From contig JAJEBT010000168.1 in assembly GCA_022822405.1 (NCBI GenBank), forward strand, positions 1-64,000: a stretch of DNA of 64,000 nucleotides, written 5' to 3'. Made by a program: the position numbers and the translations under genes. Position 1 is the stretch's first letter; each line of letters begins with the position of its first letter. This document shows positions 56,435 to 64,000 of the stretch, in pieces. The notes below the pieces were generated by a model. That model ran no database searches, was not told the DNA's origin, and was given only the letters and a program-made list of their open reading frames with translations. This DNA is from Alphaproteobacteria bacterium (lineage in GTDB: Bacteria > Pseudomonadota > Alphaproteobacteria > MPNO01 > UBA830).

Positions 56435-56893
56435 ATGACACCAAAACGCCGCCGGCTGGCCGGCATTCTGTTCATGCTCCTGGTTCTCGGCACCGCCGTG
56501 GCGCTGACACTGGCGGCACTTGAAGACAGCGTGGTCTTCTTTCACAGCCCGACCGACATCGCCACACGCGACGATCTTCGAAAGGACAAGCGGATGCGGG
56601 TCGGCGGACTCGTCAAGGAGCGCAGCTTGCGCCGCGAAGACGGCGTCCGGATTTCCTTCGTGATCACGGATCTCGAGAACGAGGTGCGCGTGCAGTATCG
56701 GGGCATACTTCCGGATCTCTTCCGGGAGGGGCAGGGCATCGTCGCGGAAGGGCGCCTCGTCGCTGACGGCAGCTTCCTTGCCGACGAGGTGCTCGCGAAG
56801 CACGACGAGAACTACATGCCGCCGGAGGTGGCCGAAGCCCTCAGGAAATCGGGCCGGTGGCGGGACGGCAGCGGAGCGGCAGACCGGCAGTGA
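56435..56893 (+). CDS. ccmE: Cytochrome c-type biogenesis protein CcmE
   Basis: A 152-residue periplasmic heme chaperone anchored by an N-terminal helix (RRLAGILFMLLVLGTAVALTLAAL). The OB-fold core ends with the covalent heme site LAKHDENYMPPEV: His123 and Tyr127 form the HxxxY motif. It receives heme from CcmC and passes it to CcmF. It is the last ccm gene here; ccmF, ccmG and ccmH are not downstream and must lie elsewhere. Confidence 0.95.
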   Translation: MTPKRRRLAGILFMLLVLGTAVALTLAALEDSVVFFHSPTDIATRDDLRKDKRMRVGGLVKERSLRREDGVRISFVITDLENEVRVQYRGILPDLFREGQGIVAEGRLVADGSFLADEVLAKHDENYMPPEVAEALRKSGRWRDGSGAADRQ

Positions 56894-56912
56894 CGCCGGT
56901 CCGCGGCCATGC

Positions 56913-56942
56913 GGAATCGGGATCGGCCGTACACCCGATTCC
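56913..56942. terminator. Hairpin between ccmE and the HAD gene
   Basis: A perfect 9-bp stem, GGAATCGGG (56913-56921) with CCCGATTCC (56934-56942), and a 12-base loop. It lies between the convergent ccmE (stop 56893) and HAD-phosphatase (stop 56948) genes. There is no T-run; it probably serves to end one or both transcripts. Confidence 0.5.
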
Positions 56943-56947
56943 CGGGA

Positions 56948-57838
56948 TTACCACCTGAAAGACGGAAGTGACGCTGCCGGCTGCACGTTCCATCGTTCGC
57001 CCAACCGCGTCATCGCCTGCGCATCGGGCACGCCCTCCGGACCGCTTGCCAGCAACTCGGGCGCATGCATCCCGCCGACGACCAGGACGGGGTCAACGCC
57101 GACGTTGCGCGCCCCGACGAGATCGGTGCGAAACGAATCGCCGACGGCGGCAATGCGTGACCGCTCGATTCCGGGCAAGGCCCGGAAGCAGTAGTCGTAG
57201 ATCTCCGCTTTCGGCTTGCCGAGATACCGCACGGCGGCGCCAAGCTCCTCGTATCTTTCGGCCAGGGCCCCGGCACAGATGATGCGCCGACCGCCGCGGA
57301 CCACCAGCAGATCCGGATTGGCGCAGACCATCGGAAGTCGCCGCGCGGCAGCGTCCGCAAGCAGCCGTTCATAGTCGGAGACCGTCTCGCCGTCCTCCCA
57401 TGGACCGGTATTGACGATCAGCCCCGCCTCTTCGATCGCTTCCGTTTCGGCCCAGCCGACGCCTTCGAACAGCCCGCGGTCGCGATCGGGCCCGATATGG
57501 ATGAAACGATCGCCGGCACCGGCATAGAAGGGCGCGCTTCTCTCGACGAGATCCGAGAACGTCGCCTCGCCCGAGGAGAGGATGTTCCGGCAATGACGCT
57601 CGGGCATTCCCATCGCGATCATGGCCTCGACCACCGCCGCGCTGCGGCGCGGCGCATTGGTCAGCATGACGAACCGCTTGCCCGCGTCGGTGAGCCGGTC
57701 GAGTGCGTCCACGGCGCCGGGGTAAAGCGTCACGCCGTCATGCAGGACGCCCCACACGTCGAGAATGAAACCGTCATACCGGTCGGCGATCGCCGACACG
57801 CCTTCGAAGTGAGGTATGGTCCCGGGCGCCTCCGGCAC
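56948..57838 (-). CDS. TIGR01459-family HAD hydrolase
   Basis: A 296-residue HAD-superfamily subclass IIA phosphatase-like protein. Motif I is FILDVWGVLHDG (nucleophile Asp27), motif II LTNAPRRS, motif III near YLGKPKAEIYDYC, and motif IV AVGDSFRTDLVGA. It is related to nucleotide/sugar phosphatases of the NagD type; the substrate is unknown. I start it at GTG 57838, seven bases after the hbd stop, giving normal family length; upstream codons overlap hbd. It is likely co-transcribed with hbd and the etf genes. Confidence 0.88.
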   Translation of the reverse strand: MPEAPGTIPHFEGVSAIADRYDGFILDVWGVLHDGVTLYPGAVDALDRLTDAGKRFVMLTNAPRRSAAVVEAMIAMGMPERHCRNILSSGEATFSDLVERSAPFYAGAGDRFIHIGPDRDRGLFEGVGWAETEAIEEAGLIVNTGPWEDGETVSDYERLLADAAARRLPMVCANPDLLVVRGGRRIICAGALAERYEELGAAVRYLGKPKAEIYDYCFRALPGIERSRIAAVGDSFRTDLVGARNVGVDPVLVVGGMHAPELLASGPEGVPDAQAMTRLGERWNVQPAASLPSFRW

Positions 57839-57845
57839 GGCCGTG

Positions 57846-58760
57846 TCAGCGCGTGGGTTCGGGCGTGTCGCCGGAATAGTCGTAGAATCCCTTGCCCGAC
57901 TTGCGCCCCAGCCAACCCGCCTCGACATACTTCACCAGGAGGGGGCAGGGACGGTACTTGGTATCTGCCATCCCGTCATGGACGACCTGCATGACCGCGA
58001 GGCAGGTGTCGAGACCGACGAAATCGGCAAGCTCGAGCGGCCCCATGGGATGATTGGCGCCGAGGCGCATGGCAGCGTCTATGTCGCGCACCGACCCGAT
58101 GCCTTCGTAAAGCGTGTACACCGCCTCGTTGATCATCGGTACCAGGATCCGGTTGACGATGAAGGCGGGAAAATCCTCCGAGGTCACCGGCGTCTTGCCG
58201 AGGCGCCACGTGAGGCCCTCGATGACCGCGCGTGTATGGTCGTCGGTGGCGAGCCCCGGAATCAGTTCGACCAGTTGCATGACCGGGACCGGGTTCATGA
58301 AATGCATGCCCATGAACCGATGAGGCCGGTCGGTCGCCGTGGCGAGACGCGTGATCGAGATCGACGACGTGTTGCTGGCAAGGATCGCATCGGCCCTCAT
58401 GGCCGGCAGGATCCTATCGTAGAGACCGCGCTTGACGGTCTCGTTCTCGGTCACCGCCTCGATCACCAAGTCGCAATCCGCGAGCGCCTCGAACTCCAGC
58501 GATCCCGAAATGCGTTCGAGAGCGGCGTTCATGTCGTCCTCCGACATGCGCTCGCGCCGCACCTGCCGCTCCATGTTCTTGGCGATGCTGGCGCGTGCGC
58601 GGTCGAGCTGCTCCTGCCCGACATCGATCATGACGGCAGAGAGTCCCGTCGTGGCGGCGACGTGCGCGATGCCGGAGCCCATCTGGCCCGCGCCGATGAC
58701 GCCGACCGCGTTCACGCTCATCGCTTCCGGGGTCGCGCCGGGATCCTGTATTTCTGTCAT
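57846..58760 (-). CDS. 3-hydroxybutyryl-CoA dehydrogenase
   Basis: A 304-residue short-form 3-hydroxyacyl-CoA dehydrogenase oxidising 3-hydroxybutyryl-CoA to acetoacetyl-CoA with NAD(P). Cofactor loop GVIGAGQMGSGIAHVAA, SNTSSISIT, the catalytic His in RFMGMHFMNPVPVM and the C-terminal helices NHPMGPLELADFVGLDTCL and GRKSGKGFYDY are present. It lies downstream of etfB-etfA, so the three form an acyl-CoA oxidation unit, common in alphaproteobacteria. The first 14 residues are a short extension. Confidence 0.94.
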   Translation of the reverse strand: MTEIQDPGATPEAMSVNAVGVIGAGQMGSGIAHVAATTGLSAVMIDVGQEQLDRARASIAKNMERQVRRERMSEDDMNAALERISGSLEFEALADCDLVIEAVTENETVKRGLYDRILPAMRADAILASNTSSISITRLATATDRPHRFMGMHFMNPVPVMQLVELIPGLATDDHTRAVIEGLTWRLGKTPVTSEDFPAFIVNRILVPMINEAVYTLYEGIGSVRDIDAAMRLGANHPMGPLELADFVGLDTCLAVMQVVHDGMADTKYRPCPLLVKYVEAGWLGRKSGKGFYDYSGDTPEPTR

Positions 58761-58863
58761 GAGTCCTGCTCCTGCGAATTTGCGTCGGATGCGGCCCGGC
58801 CGGCCGCACTTCGGAACGGCGGGGCCCGGCCCGCCACCGTGTCGGGGATCGGCGCTGCCCGGC

Positions 58864-59814
58864 TCAGCGCGGCGCTATTTCGTTCTTTTCCAGCTCGGTG
58901 TCGAGTTCGGGAAGCAGCTTGAACAGATCGCCGACGATTCCATAGTCGGCAACGGAAAAGATCGGGGCTTCCTCGTCCTTGTTGATGGCGACGATCACCT
59001 TCGAATCCTTCATGCCGGCAAGGTGCTGGATCGCACCGGAAATTCCGACCGCGATATAGAGTTCCGGCGCCACCACCTTGCCGGTCTGCCCGACCTGGTA
59101 GTCATTGGGCTTGAAGCCGGCGTCGACCGCGGCACGCGAGGCGCCGACGGCGGCACCGAGGCGATCCGCCACCTTGTCGATGAGCGCAAAATTGTCTCCG
59201 GACTGCATGCCGCGCCCGCCAGAGATGATCACCCGCGCAGAAGTGAGCTCCGGCCGTTCCGACTTCGTGAGTTCATGTCCGACAAAGCTGGAAAGTCCGG
59301 GATCCTCCGCGGCATCGATCTTCTCGATCGCCGCCGCACCGCCCTCTTCCGCCGCCGCGAACGCTGTGCCGCGCACGGTGATGACCCTGATCGCGTCGGA
59401 GGAGCGCACGGTGGCAAGCGCGTTGCCGGCATAGATCGGGCGCACGAACGTGTCCTCCGAGACGATTTCGACGATGTCGGAGATCTGTGCTGCATCGAGC
59501 TGGGCGGCGACTCTCGGGGCGATGTTCTTGCCGGTCGTGTTCGACGGGAAGAGGATGTGGCTGTAGCCCGGCGCGAGCCCGGCAACGAGCGGAGCAACGG
59601 CTTCGGCCAGATGGTTGCCGTAAGCCGGAAGTTCGGCATGAACGACCTTCGTCACGCCGCCGATCCTCGTTGCGGCCTCGGCCGCACCGCCGGCATCGCT
59701 GCCGGCCACCAGCACATGTATGTCGTCGGAAAGCCCGGATGCCGCCGTGACGGTGTTCAGGGTGATCGGCACCAGCGCCGAATTGTCATGGTCGGAAACG
59801 ACGAGAACTGCCAT
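58864..59814 (-). CDS. etfA: Electron transfer flavoprotein subunit alpha
   Basis: A 316-residue ETF alpha chain. The FAD-binding C-terminal domain has [65 protein letters not shown] and the closing [10 protein letters not shown]. With EtfB it carries electrons from acyl-CoA dehydrogenases to the quinone oxidoreductase encoded at 30852-32486. Its ATG overlaps the etfB stop by one base. Confidence 0.96.
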   Translation of the reverse strand: MAVLVVSDHDNSALVPITLNTVTAASGLSDDIHVLVAGSDAGGAAEAATRIGGVTKVVHAELPAYGNHLAEAVAPLVAGLAPGYSHILFPSNTTGKNIAPRVAAQLDAAQISDIVEIVSEDTFVRPIYAGNALATVRSSDAIRVITVRGTAFAAAEEGGAAAIEKIDAAEDPGLSSFVGHELTKSERPELTSARVIISGGRGMQSGDNFALIDKVADRLGAAVGASRAAVDAGFKPNDYQVGQTGKVVAPELYIAVGISGAIQHLAGMKDSKVIVAINKDEEAPIFSVADYGIVGDLFKLLPELDTELEKNEIAPR

Positions 59815-60563
59815 CAGATCACTCCTGCCTCGGTCTTCAGCTTGTCCACGAGTTCGGCCACGGTCTCCACCTTGACGCCGGCCGTGCGCTGCGGCGGCTC
59901 GGTCACCTTCAGCGTCGTCAGCCGCGGCGCGACGTCAACGCCCATCTCCTCCGGGGTGAGTTCCTCGATCGGCTTCTTCCTCGCTTTCATGATGTTTGGC
60001 AGCGAAGCGTATCGCGGCTCGTTCAGGCGGAGATCCGTCGTCACGATTGCCGGCAGGCCGAGGAGCACGGTCTCGAGGCCGCCGTCGACCTCGCGGGTTA
60101 CGGTCGCCTTGCCGTCGGCAAGGTCGAGTTTCGACGCGAACGTGCCCTGGGGCCAGTTCAGGAGGCCGGCCAGCATCTGGCCGGTCTGGCTGGCATCGTC
60201 ATCGATCGCCTGCTTGCCCAGAATGACAACGTCCGGCATCTCGTTCTCGATGATCCGCGCCAGAAGCTTGGCCACGGCAAGCGGCTGGAGCTCGGAGTCC
60301 GTCTTGACGTGAATGCCGCGGTCGGCACCCATAGCAAGGGCCGTGCGGATCGTCTCCTGGCACTGCTGCACTCCCATCGAGACGACGACGATCTCGGTCG
60401 CGGCGCCCTTCTCGCGCAGGCGCAGGGCCTCTTCGACGGCAATCTCGTCGAAGGGGTTCATCGACATCTTGACGTTGGCGGTTTCGACGCCGGTCTCGTC
60501 CGTCTTGACACGGATCTTGACGTTGTAGTCGATCACCCGTTTGACGGCGACCAGAATTTTCAT
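59814..60563 (-). CDS. etfB: Electron transfer flavoprotein subunit beta
   Basis: A 249-residue ETF beta chain starting [53 protein letters not shown]-like [42 protein letters not shown] holds the AMP-binding and recognition segments. The start is the ATG at 60563 with GGAGGAC upstream. It precedes etfA and hbd in one transcript. Nothing else is supported in 60564-60836. Confidence 0.96.
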   Translation of the reverse strand: MKILVAVKRVIDYNVKIRVKTDETGVETANVKMSMNPFDEIAVEEALRLREKGAATEIVVVSMGVQQCQETIRTALAMGADRGIHVKTDSELQPLAVAKLLARIIENEMPDVVILGKQAIDDDASQTGQMLAGLLNWPQGTFASKLDLADGKATVTREVDGGLETVLLGLPAIVTTDLRLNEPRYASLPNIMKARKKPIEELTPEEMGVDVAPRLTTLKVTEPPQRTAGVKVETVAELVDKLKTEAGVI

Positions 60564-60836
60564 CGCTCGAAGTCCTCCAGCTGAAAGCGGGACCCGCCAT
60601 GGGCCGGGCACCCGATGCCGGCCCGCCGGGGCCGGTCTGCCGCCGTCCGGAAACTGCATCCCGGCGTCCGGGACGACCGACGTCAAGCCAGCGATACCGG
60701 AAAATGCCCACTCCGGACAGGGGCCACGCATCCCGGCAAACCCGGCAGGCATCCGCCGGGCACGGGCCGCAGACGGGACGCTATATAGCCGAAAACACGC
60801 GTGGCCTTCAAACGGACACGGCAGGCGGACGGGGGC

Positions 60837-61034
60837 TCAGTCGGACGAGACGAGAAACGCTATCAGGATCAGCGTGATGGCAACGAACTGCAGGATCACC
60901 CTGGCACGCATCAGCCGGTTGGAATTGCGGGCATTGGCCTGCCCGCCCCGCGCCATCGTGAAGACGCCGAACGCAAGCGCGCCCAGCGTGAGGAACACGG
61001 CAAGCGCGATCAGGATCGGCAGAACGGCGGACAT
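60837..61034 (-). CDS. HIG1-domain twin-helix membrane protein
   Basis: A 65-residue protein of two membrane helices, VLPILIALAVFLTLGALAFGVFTMA and RARVILQFVAITLILIAFLV. They are joined by a basic loop ending in NSNRLMRARV, the hallmark of the HIG1/twin-transmembrane family. Bacterial relatives associate with respiratory complexes, notably cytochrome oxidase, but the role here is by family only. It lies upstream of etfB on the same strand with about 270 bases between. Confidence 0.82.
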   Translation of the reverse strand: MSAVLPILIALAVFLTLGALAFGVFTMARGGQANARNSNRLMRARVILQFVAITLILIAFLVSSD

Positions 61035-61160
61035 GCGGGAAATATGGTTTCAAAACCGCCCGTTGACAACATGATTCCGATCAGGCGAGGAAGCGCCGGG
61101 TCCCGCGCCGGGCCGCGGTTGCAGCGGCGAGCCGGGCGGCACCACGATTGCGGGCGGTGG

Positions 61161-62018
61161 TCAGATCTCGAGTCCCGTCATCGCGATCACGTCGGACGGC
61201 GTGTGGCCGCTCATGCGCAGGCTGCGGATCGTCATGGCGCGATCGCGCTTCGCGAGCCGCCGGCCGCCGGGATCGGTGATCAGCCGATGGTGCAGGTATT
61301 CCGGCGGCTCGTAATCCAGGAGCGCCTGCAGCAACCTGTGGACGTCCGTGAGTGGCGCCAGATCTTCCCCCCGGGTCACCAGCGTGACCCCCTGCAGATG
61401 GTCATCGACGACGACCGAGAGATGGTAGCTTGTCGGAACGTCCTTGCGGGCGAGAACCACGTCGCCGAAGCGTTCCGGACGGGCCGCAACGTCGCCCCTT
61501 CCAAGATCGTGCCATGCCAGCGGCCCGGCCGTGGCGGTGGCGCGAACGACATCGAGACGACGCGCATAAGGCCTGCCGTCCGCGAACGCCGCCGTCCGTT
61601 CCGCCGACGAGAGCCCGCGGCAGATGCCTGGATATATGGGGCCTTCCGGCCCGTGCGGCGCCTGGCCGGACCGCTCGATCTCGAGGCGGATATCCGATCT
61701 CGTGCAGAAGCAGGGATAGACGAGACCGCCGCGCTCGAGCGTGGCGGCGGCCCGCAGGTAGTCGTCCATGTGCTCCGACTGCCGCCGCACCGGCTCTTCC
61801 CAACCCAGGCCGAGCCAGCGCAGATCCTCGCAGATCGCTTCCACGAACTCGTCGCGGCAGCGTCCAGGATCTATGTCCTCGATGCGGAGCAGGAAACTGC
61901 CGCCCGGGCCGCGCGCCCGGTAGGCCTTCAACGCCGAATAGGCGTGGCCGATGTGGAGATAGCCGGTCGGGCTGGGAGCGAACCGGGTGACCTCGGCCGC
62001 AGTACGAAATTTTGCCAT
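61161..62018 (-). CDS. gluQ: Glutamyl-Q tRNA(Asp) synthetase
   Basis: A 285-residue truncated GluRS-like enzyme that transfers activated glutamate to queuosine in tRNA-Asp. The class I motif FAPSPTGYLHIGHAYSAL is at 13-30, a Cys-rich zinc site (LVYPCFCTRSDIR...PGICR) follows, and the KMSKS equivalent reads RLAKRDR. The anticodon-binding domain of GluRS is missing, as expected for GluQ-RS. It starts at the ATG 62018. The DNA glycosylase gene begins 80 bases away on the opposite strand. Confidence 0.92.
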   Translation of the reverse strand: MAKFRTAAEVTRFAPSPTGYLHIGHAYSALKAYRARGPGGSFLLRIEDIDPGRCRDEFVEAICEDLRWLGLGWEEPVRRQSEHMDDYLRAAATLERGGLVYPCFCTRSDIRLEIERSGQAPHGPEGPIYPGICRGLSSAERTAAFADGRPYARRLDVVRATATAGPLAWHDLGRGDVAARPERFGDVVLARKDVPTSYHLSVVVDDHLQGVTLVTRGEDLAPLTDVHRLLQALLDYEPPEYLHHRLITDPGGRRLAKRDRAMTIRSLRMSGHTPSDVIAMTGLEI

Positions 62019-62097
62019 GGCGACACACGTGTGGGATAAGGTCCGATCAGCAGAAACACGACGATCCCGGCGTCGATCGCGGGACAGCGAAGCGATT

Positions 62098-62736
62098 GTG
62101 CGACTGACCAGCAAGACTTTCAACGACGCAGTCGCGACGCTCGCCGAACGGGATGCCGATCTCGGCGCGATCGTCAGCCGGTTCGGCCGCCCGAAAATGT
62201 GGCGGCGGACCGGTGGCTACGCAACACTGGTGCTGCTGATCCTCGAACAGCAGGTCTCGCTGAGTTCGGCGCAGGCGGCCCATCGGCGTCTCACCGCCAC
62301 TGCCGGATCCCTGACACCGGAACGGGTCGGACAGCTGTCGGACCAGGAGTTCCGGGCGGCGGGCGTCAGCCGCCAGAAAACCCGCTATATCCGCCATCTG
62401 GGAGACAGCGTTCTCGACCGTTCGCTTCGCATCGACCGCCTCGGCCGCAAGGCAGACGACGAGGTGCGCAGCGAACTCACGCGCATCAAGGGCATCGGCC
62501 CGTGGACCGCGGATGTCTACCTGCTGACATGCCTGATGCGGCCCGATGTCTGGCCGGTCGGCGACATCGCGCTCCAGGCCGCCGCGAAGGACGTAAAGGG
62601 GCTGGACGCGCGCCCGGGCCCGGCCGAGCTGACCGGGATCGGCGAAGCCTGGCGGCCATGGCGAAGCGTTGCGGCGCGCATCCTCTGGCATCATTACCTC
62701 AACACCGTCCGGACAAGGAAGGGAAACGCAGAATGA
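62098..62736 (+). CDS. AlkA-like DNA-3-methyladenine glycosylase
   Basis: A 212-residue HhH-GPD base-excision glycosylase. The conserved LILEQQVSLSSAQAAHRRL segment is at 48-66, the helix-hairpin-helix LTRIKGIGPWTADVYLL at 127-143 and the catalytic Asp156 in VWPVGDIALQ. It likely removes alkylated purines. I chose GTG 62098 (RLTSKTFNDAVATLAERD) as the family start; ATGs at 61987 and 62017 would add a basic N-terminus running into gluQ. It lies head-to-head with gluQ and about 35 bases before the esterase gene. Confidence 0.88.
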   Translation: MRLTSKTFNDAVATLAERDADLGAIVSRFGRPKMWRRTGGYATLVLLILEQQVSLSSAQAAHRRLTATAGSLTPERVGQLSDQEFRAAGVSRQKTRYIRHLGDSVLDRSLRIDRLGRKADDEVRSELTRIKGIGPWTADVYLLTCLMRPDVWPVGDIALQAAAKDVKGLDARPGPAELTGIGEAWRPWRSVAARILWHHYLNTVRTRKGNAE

Positions 62737-62773
62737 ACGCAAGATCAGCCATCAGGCCGGAAGGGCAAATCCG

Positions 62774-63436
62774 GTGAACGGAGACGTTCGACTCGCGGGA
62801 CCCCAAGCGGGACCGGCTTCGGGCGGCACCGCCCGCCACCTCGTCATGTTCCTGCACGGCTACGGCGCCGACGGCAACGATCTGATCTCGCTGAGCCAGC
62901 CCTTCGCGTCCGTCGTCCCGGACGCCGCATTCGTGGCACCCAACGCCCCCGCACGCTGTGCCGCCCAGCCCTTCGGCTACCAGTGGTACGACGTGTGGCA
63001 GCAGGACCGGGCAGAGCGCCTCGCGGAGATCCGGTCGGCCACCGCGATTCTCGACGACTTCATTACCAGCCAGCTGGCGGCGCATGGTCTCGGCGAGGAG
63101 AACCTTCTCCTCGTCGGATTCTCGCAAGGCACGATGATGTCGCTGTTCGTCGGGCCGCGGCGCGCAAAGGCGGTCGCGGGCATACTCGGCTATTCGGGGC
63201 GCCTGGAAGGGGCCGATCTGCTTGCCGACGAAATTCGCTCGAAACCGCCGGTCACCCTCGTGCATGGAGCCGACGACCCCCTGGTGCACGTCTCCGAAAC
63301 GGAAAAGGCTGCGGCGATACTGCGCCAGTGCGGCATCGTCACCGACACGCATGTCCGGCCCGGGCTCGGACACGGCATCGACGAAGAGGGAATCAGGATC
63401 GGCCTCGAGTTCGCGGCGCAAACCCTCGGCAGCTAA
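62774..63436 (+). CDS. Phospholipase/carboxylesterase (alpha/beta hydrolase)
   Basis: A 220-residue alpha/beta hydrolase of the acyl-protein-thioesterase/YpfH type. HLVMFLHGYGADGNDLI gives the oxyanion hole, GFSQG the nucleophile Ser117, the acid lies in VTLVHGADDPLVHVSE, and the base His is in GLGHGIDEEG. It hydrolyses short acyl esters or thioesters; the natural substrate is unknown. The start is GTG 62774. It is downstream of the AlkA-like gene on the same strand. Nothing is supported in 63437-63617. Confidence 0.9.
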   Translation: MNGDVRLAGPQAGPASGGTARHLVMFLHGYGADGNDLISLSQPFASVVPDAAFVAPNAPARCAAQPFGYQWYDVWQQDRAERLAEIRSATAILDDFITSQLAAHGLGEENLLLVGFSQGTMMSLFVGPRRAKAVAGILGYSGRLEGADLLADEIRSKPPVTLVHGADDPLVHVSETEKAAAILRQCGIVTDTHVRPGLGHGIDEEGIRIGLEFAAQTLGS

Positions 63437-63617
63437 ACCATCCACGACGGCGGCCGGCGGGCGCGGCAAACCCATCGATGCGCGGTCTTTCGGTCCCCGC
63501 GACCAAGGCCGGATTTCCACCTCCTTCGAGCGGCAACCGGGATTCGGGCGCTTGACCGATACTCGGTGACAGGCGCTCGTCAAGAAACAGGCGCATGTGC
63601 CCGGTGGGGATCGGAAT

Positions 63618-64000
63618 TCAGGCGGCGTTTTGCCAAGGCCTCCCGGACGGACGTCCCCGAAGCGGATGGGTCTTGGCGTAGAGTGCGGCGGCCTTGAACG
63701 CCTCGCGAGGCAGGTTCGGGTAGTCCGCTTCGAGATCGTCGACGGTATCGCCGTCCTGCAGCCGTCCCAGGATCGCATAGACCGTCAGGCGGGTTCCCCT
63801 GATCACCGGCGTGCCTCCCAGAATGTCCGCATTCGAGGTGATGTACCGATCCCGGGCTTCGCGGTAGCGCTCGGCTTCGTACAGCGAATCTGCGGCGAGG
63901 ACCTTCAGGTCGAGCACCGCACCGCGCGCGAATTCGACCGCTTCAAGGCGCATGGGCTCAAGCTTGACCAAGCGCTCCCAGACAACCCGCTTGTGGCGCA
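63618..64000 (-). CDS. DUF433 protein, 5'-truncated by window edge
   Basis: The C-terminal 127 codons or so of a DUF433 protein. The core DRYITSNADILGGTPVIRGTRLTVYAILGRLQDGDTVDDLEADYPNLPREAFKAAALYAKTHP is the whole DUF433 domain, a winged-helix-like fold often found as the antitoxin half of VapBC-like pairs. A TTG at 63971 could be a start, but the frame stays open to the edge with protein-like sequence (RHKRVVWERLVKLEPM), so the gene probably continues to the right. A partner toxin would lie downstream but none is seen before 63436. It may be a longer DUF433 regulator. Confidence 0.78.
   Translation of the reverse strand, partial: RHKRVVWERLVKLEPMRLEAVEFARGAVLDLKVLAADSLYEAERYREARDRYITSNADILGGTPVIRGTRLTVYAILGRLQDGDTVDDLEADYPNLPREAFKAAALYAKTHPLRGRPSGRPWQNAA

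Overview
The window is a GC-rich bacterial chromosome segment that reads as an alphaproteobacterium, probably of the Rhodospirillales/Rhizobiales grade. The signs are a split F0 operon with duplicated b and b' subunits, a CcrM-type methyltransferase, an archaeal-type class I lysyl-tRNA synthetase, DctPQM TRAP transport, a HIG1-type membrane protein, and the run mdh-sucCD-sucAB-lpd with acnA and ccmABCDE. Coding density is very high, many genes overlap by 1-4 bases, and GTG or TTG starts are common. No rRNA, insertion sequence, prophage or CRISPR array was seen. No gene-free stretch exceeds 300 bases.

Left end (1-11705): the tail of a fused TRAP permease, an NTF2-like protein and class I lysS come first. 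Then a TRAP transporter (dctMQP, minus strand) faces, across a 293-base divergent region, a five-gene plus-strand operon: racemase-fold protein, thiolase-like protein, a Zn-ribbon/OB-fold::SDR fusion, a cyclase-family metallohydrolase and an acyl-CoA synthetase. This looks like an uptake-plus-CoA-catabolism cassette for an unknown carboxylate. Several of its enzymes lack the textbook catalytic residues of their families (racemase Cys pair, thiolase Cys, SDR Lys), so it is the best candidate for an undescribed system here.

Small accessory island (11706-14046): a toxin-first RelE/HigB-Xre toxin-antitoxin pair with an operator-like palindrome in its promoter, then a decayed AAA_14/DUF4143 ATPase with a one-base frameshift and no usable upstream start.

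Core block (14069-35862): F0 ATP synthase operon (atpI-B-E-F'-F) with a good sigma70-like promoter, smc, a DsbA-like oxidoreductase, dciA, mutY, ccrM-rnhB, a PA0069-type radical SAM protein, a glycosyltransferase/DUF2064 pair, moaB, a Slt-type lytic transglycosylase, a type-4-like uracil-DNA glycosylase, ETF-quinone oxidoreductase, a TPR lipoprotein, ispE, tRNA-Gln(TTG) and a TusA-like protein.

Right half (35974-64000): an MFS transporter diverges from a UbiD-family decarboxylase. Then come apt, a Tat-exported PhoX phosphatase behind a Pho-box-like site, a VOC protein, the TCA operon mdh-sucC-sucD-sucA-sucB-lpd, acnA diverging from the cytochrome c heme-export genes ccmABCDE, a HAD phosphatase, hbd, etfA/etfB, a HIG1 protein, gluQRS, an AlkA-like glycosylase, a phospholipase/carboxylesterase and a DUF433 protein cut by the window edge. 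ETF alpha/beta, hbd and the ETF-quinone oxidoreductase together point to acyl-CoA oxidation feeding the quinone pool, which would suit the CoA-dependent catabolic cluster at the left.
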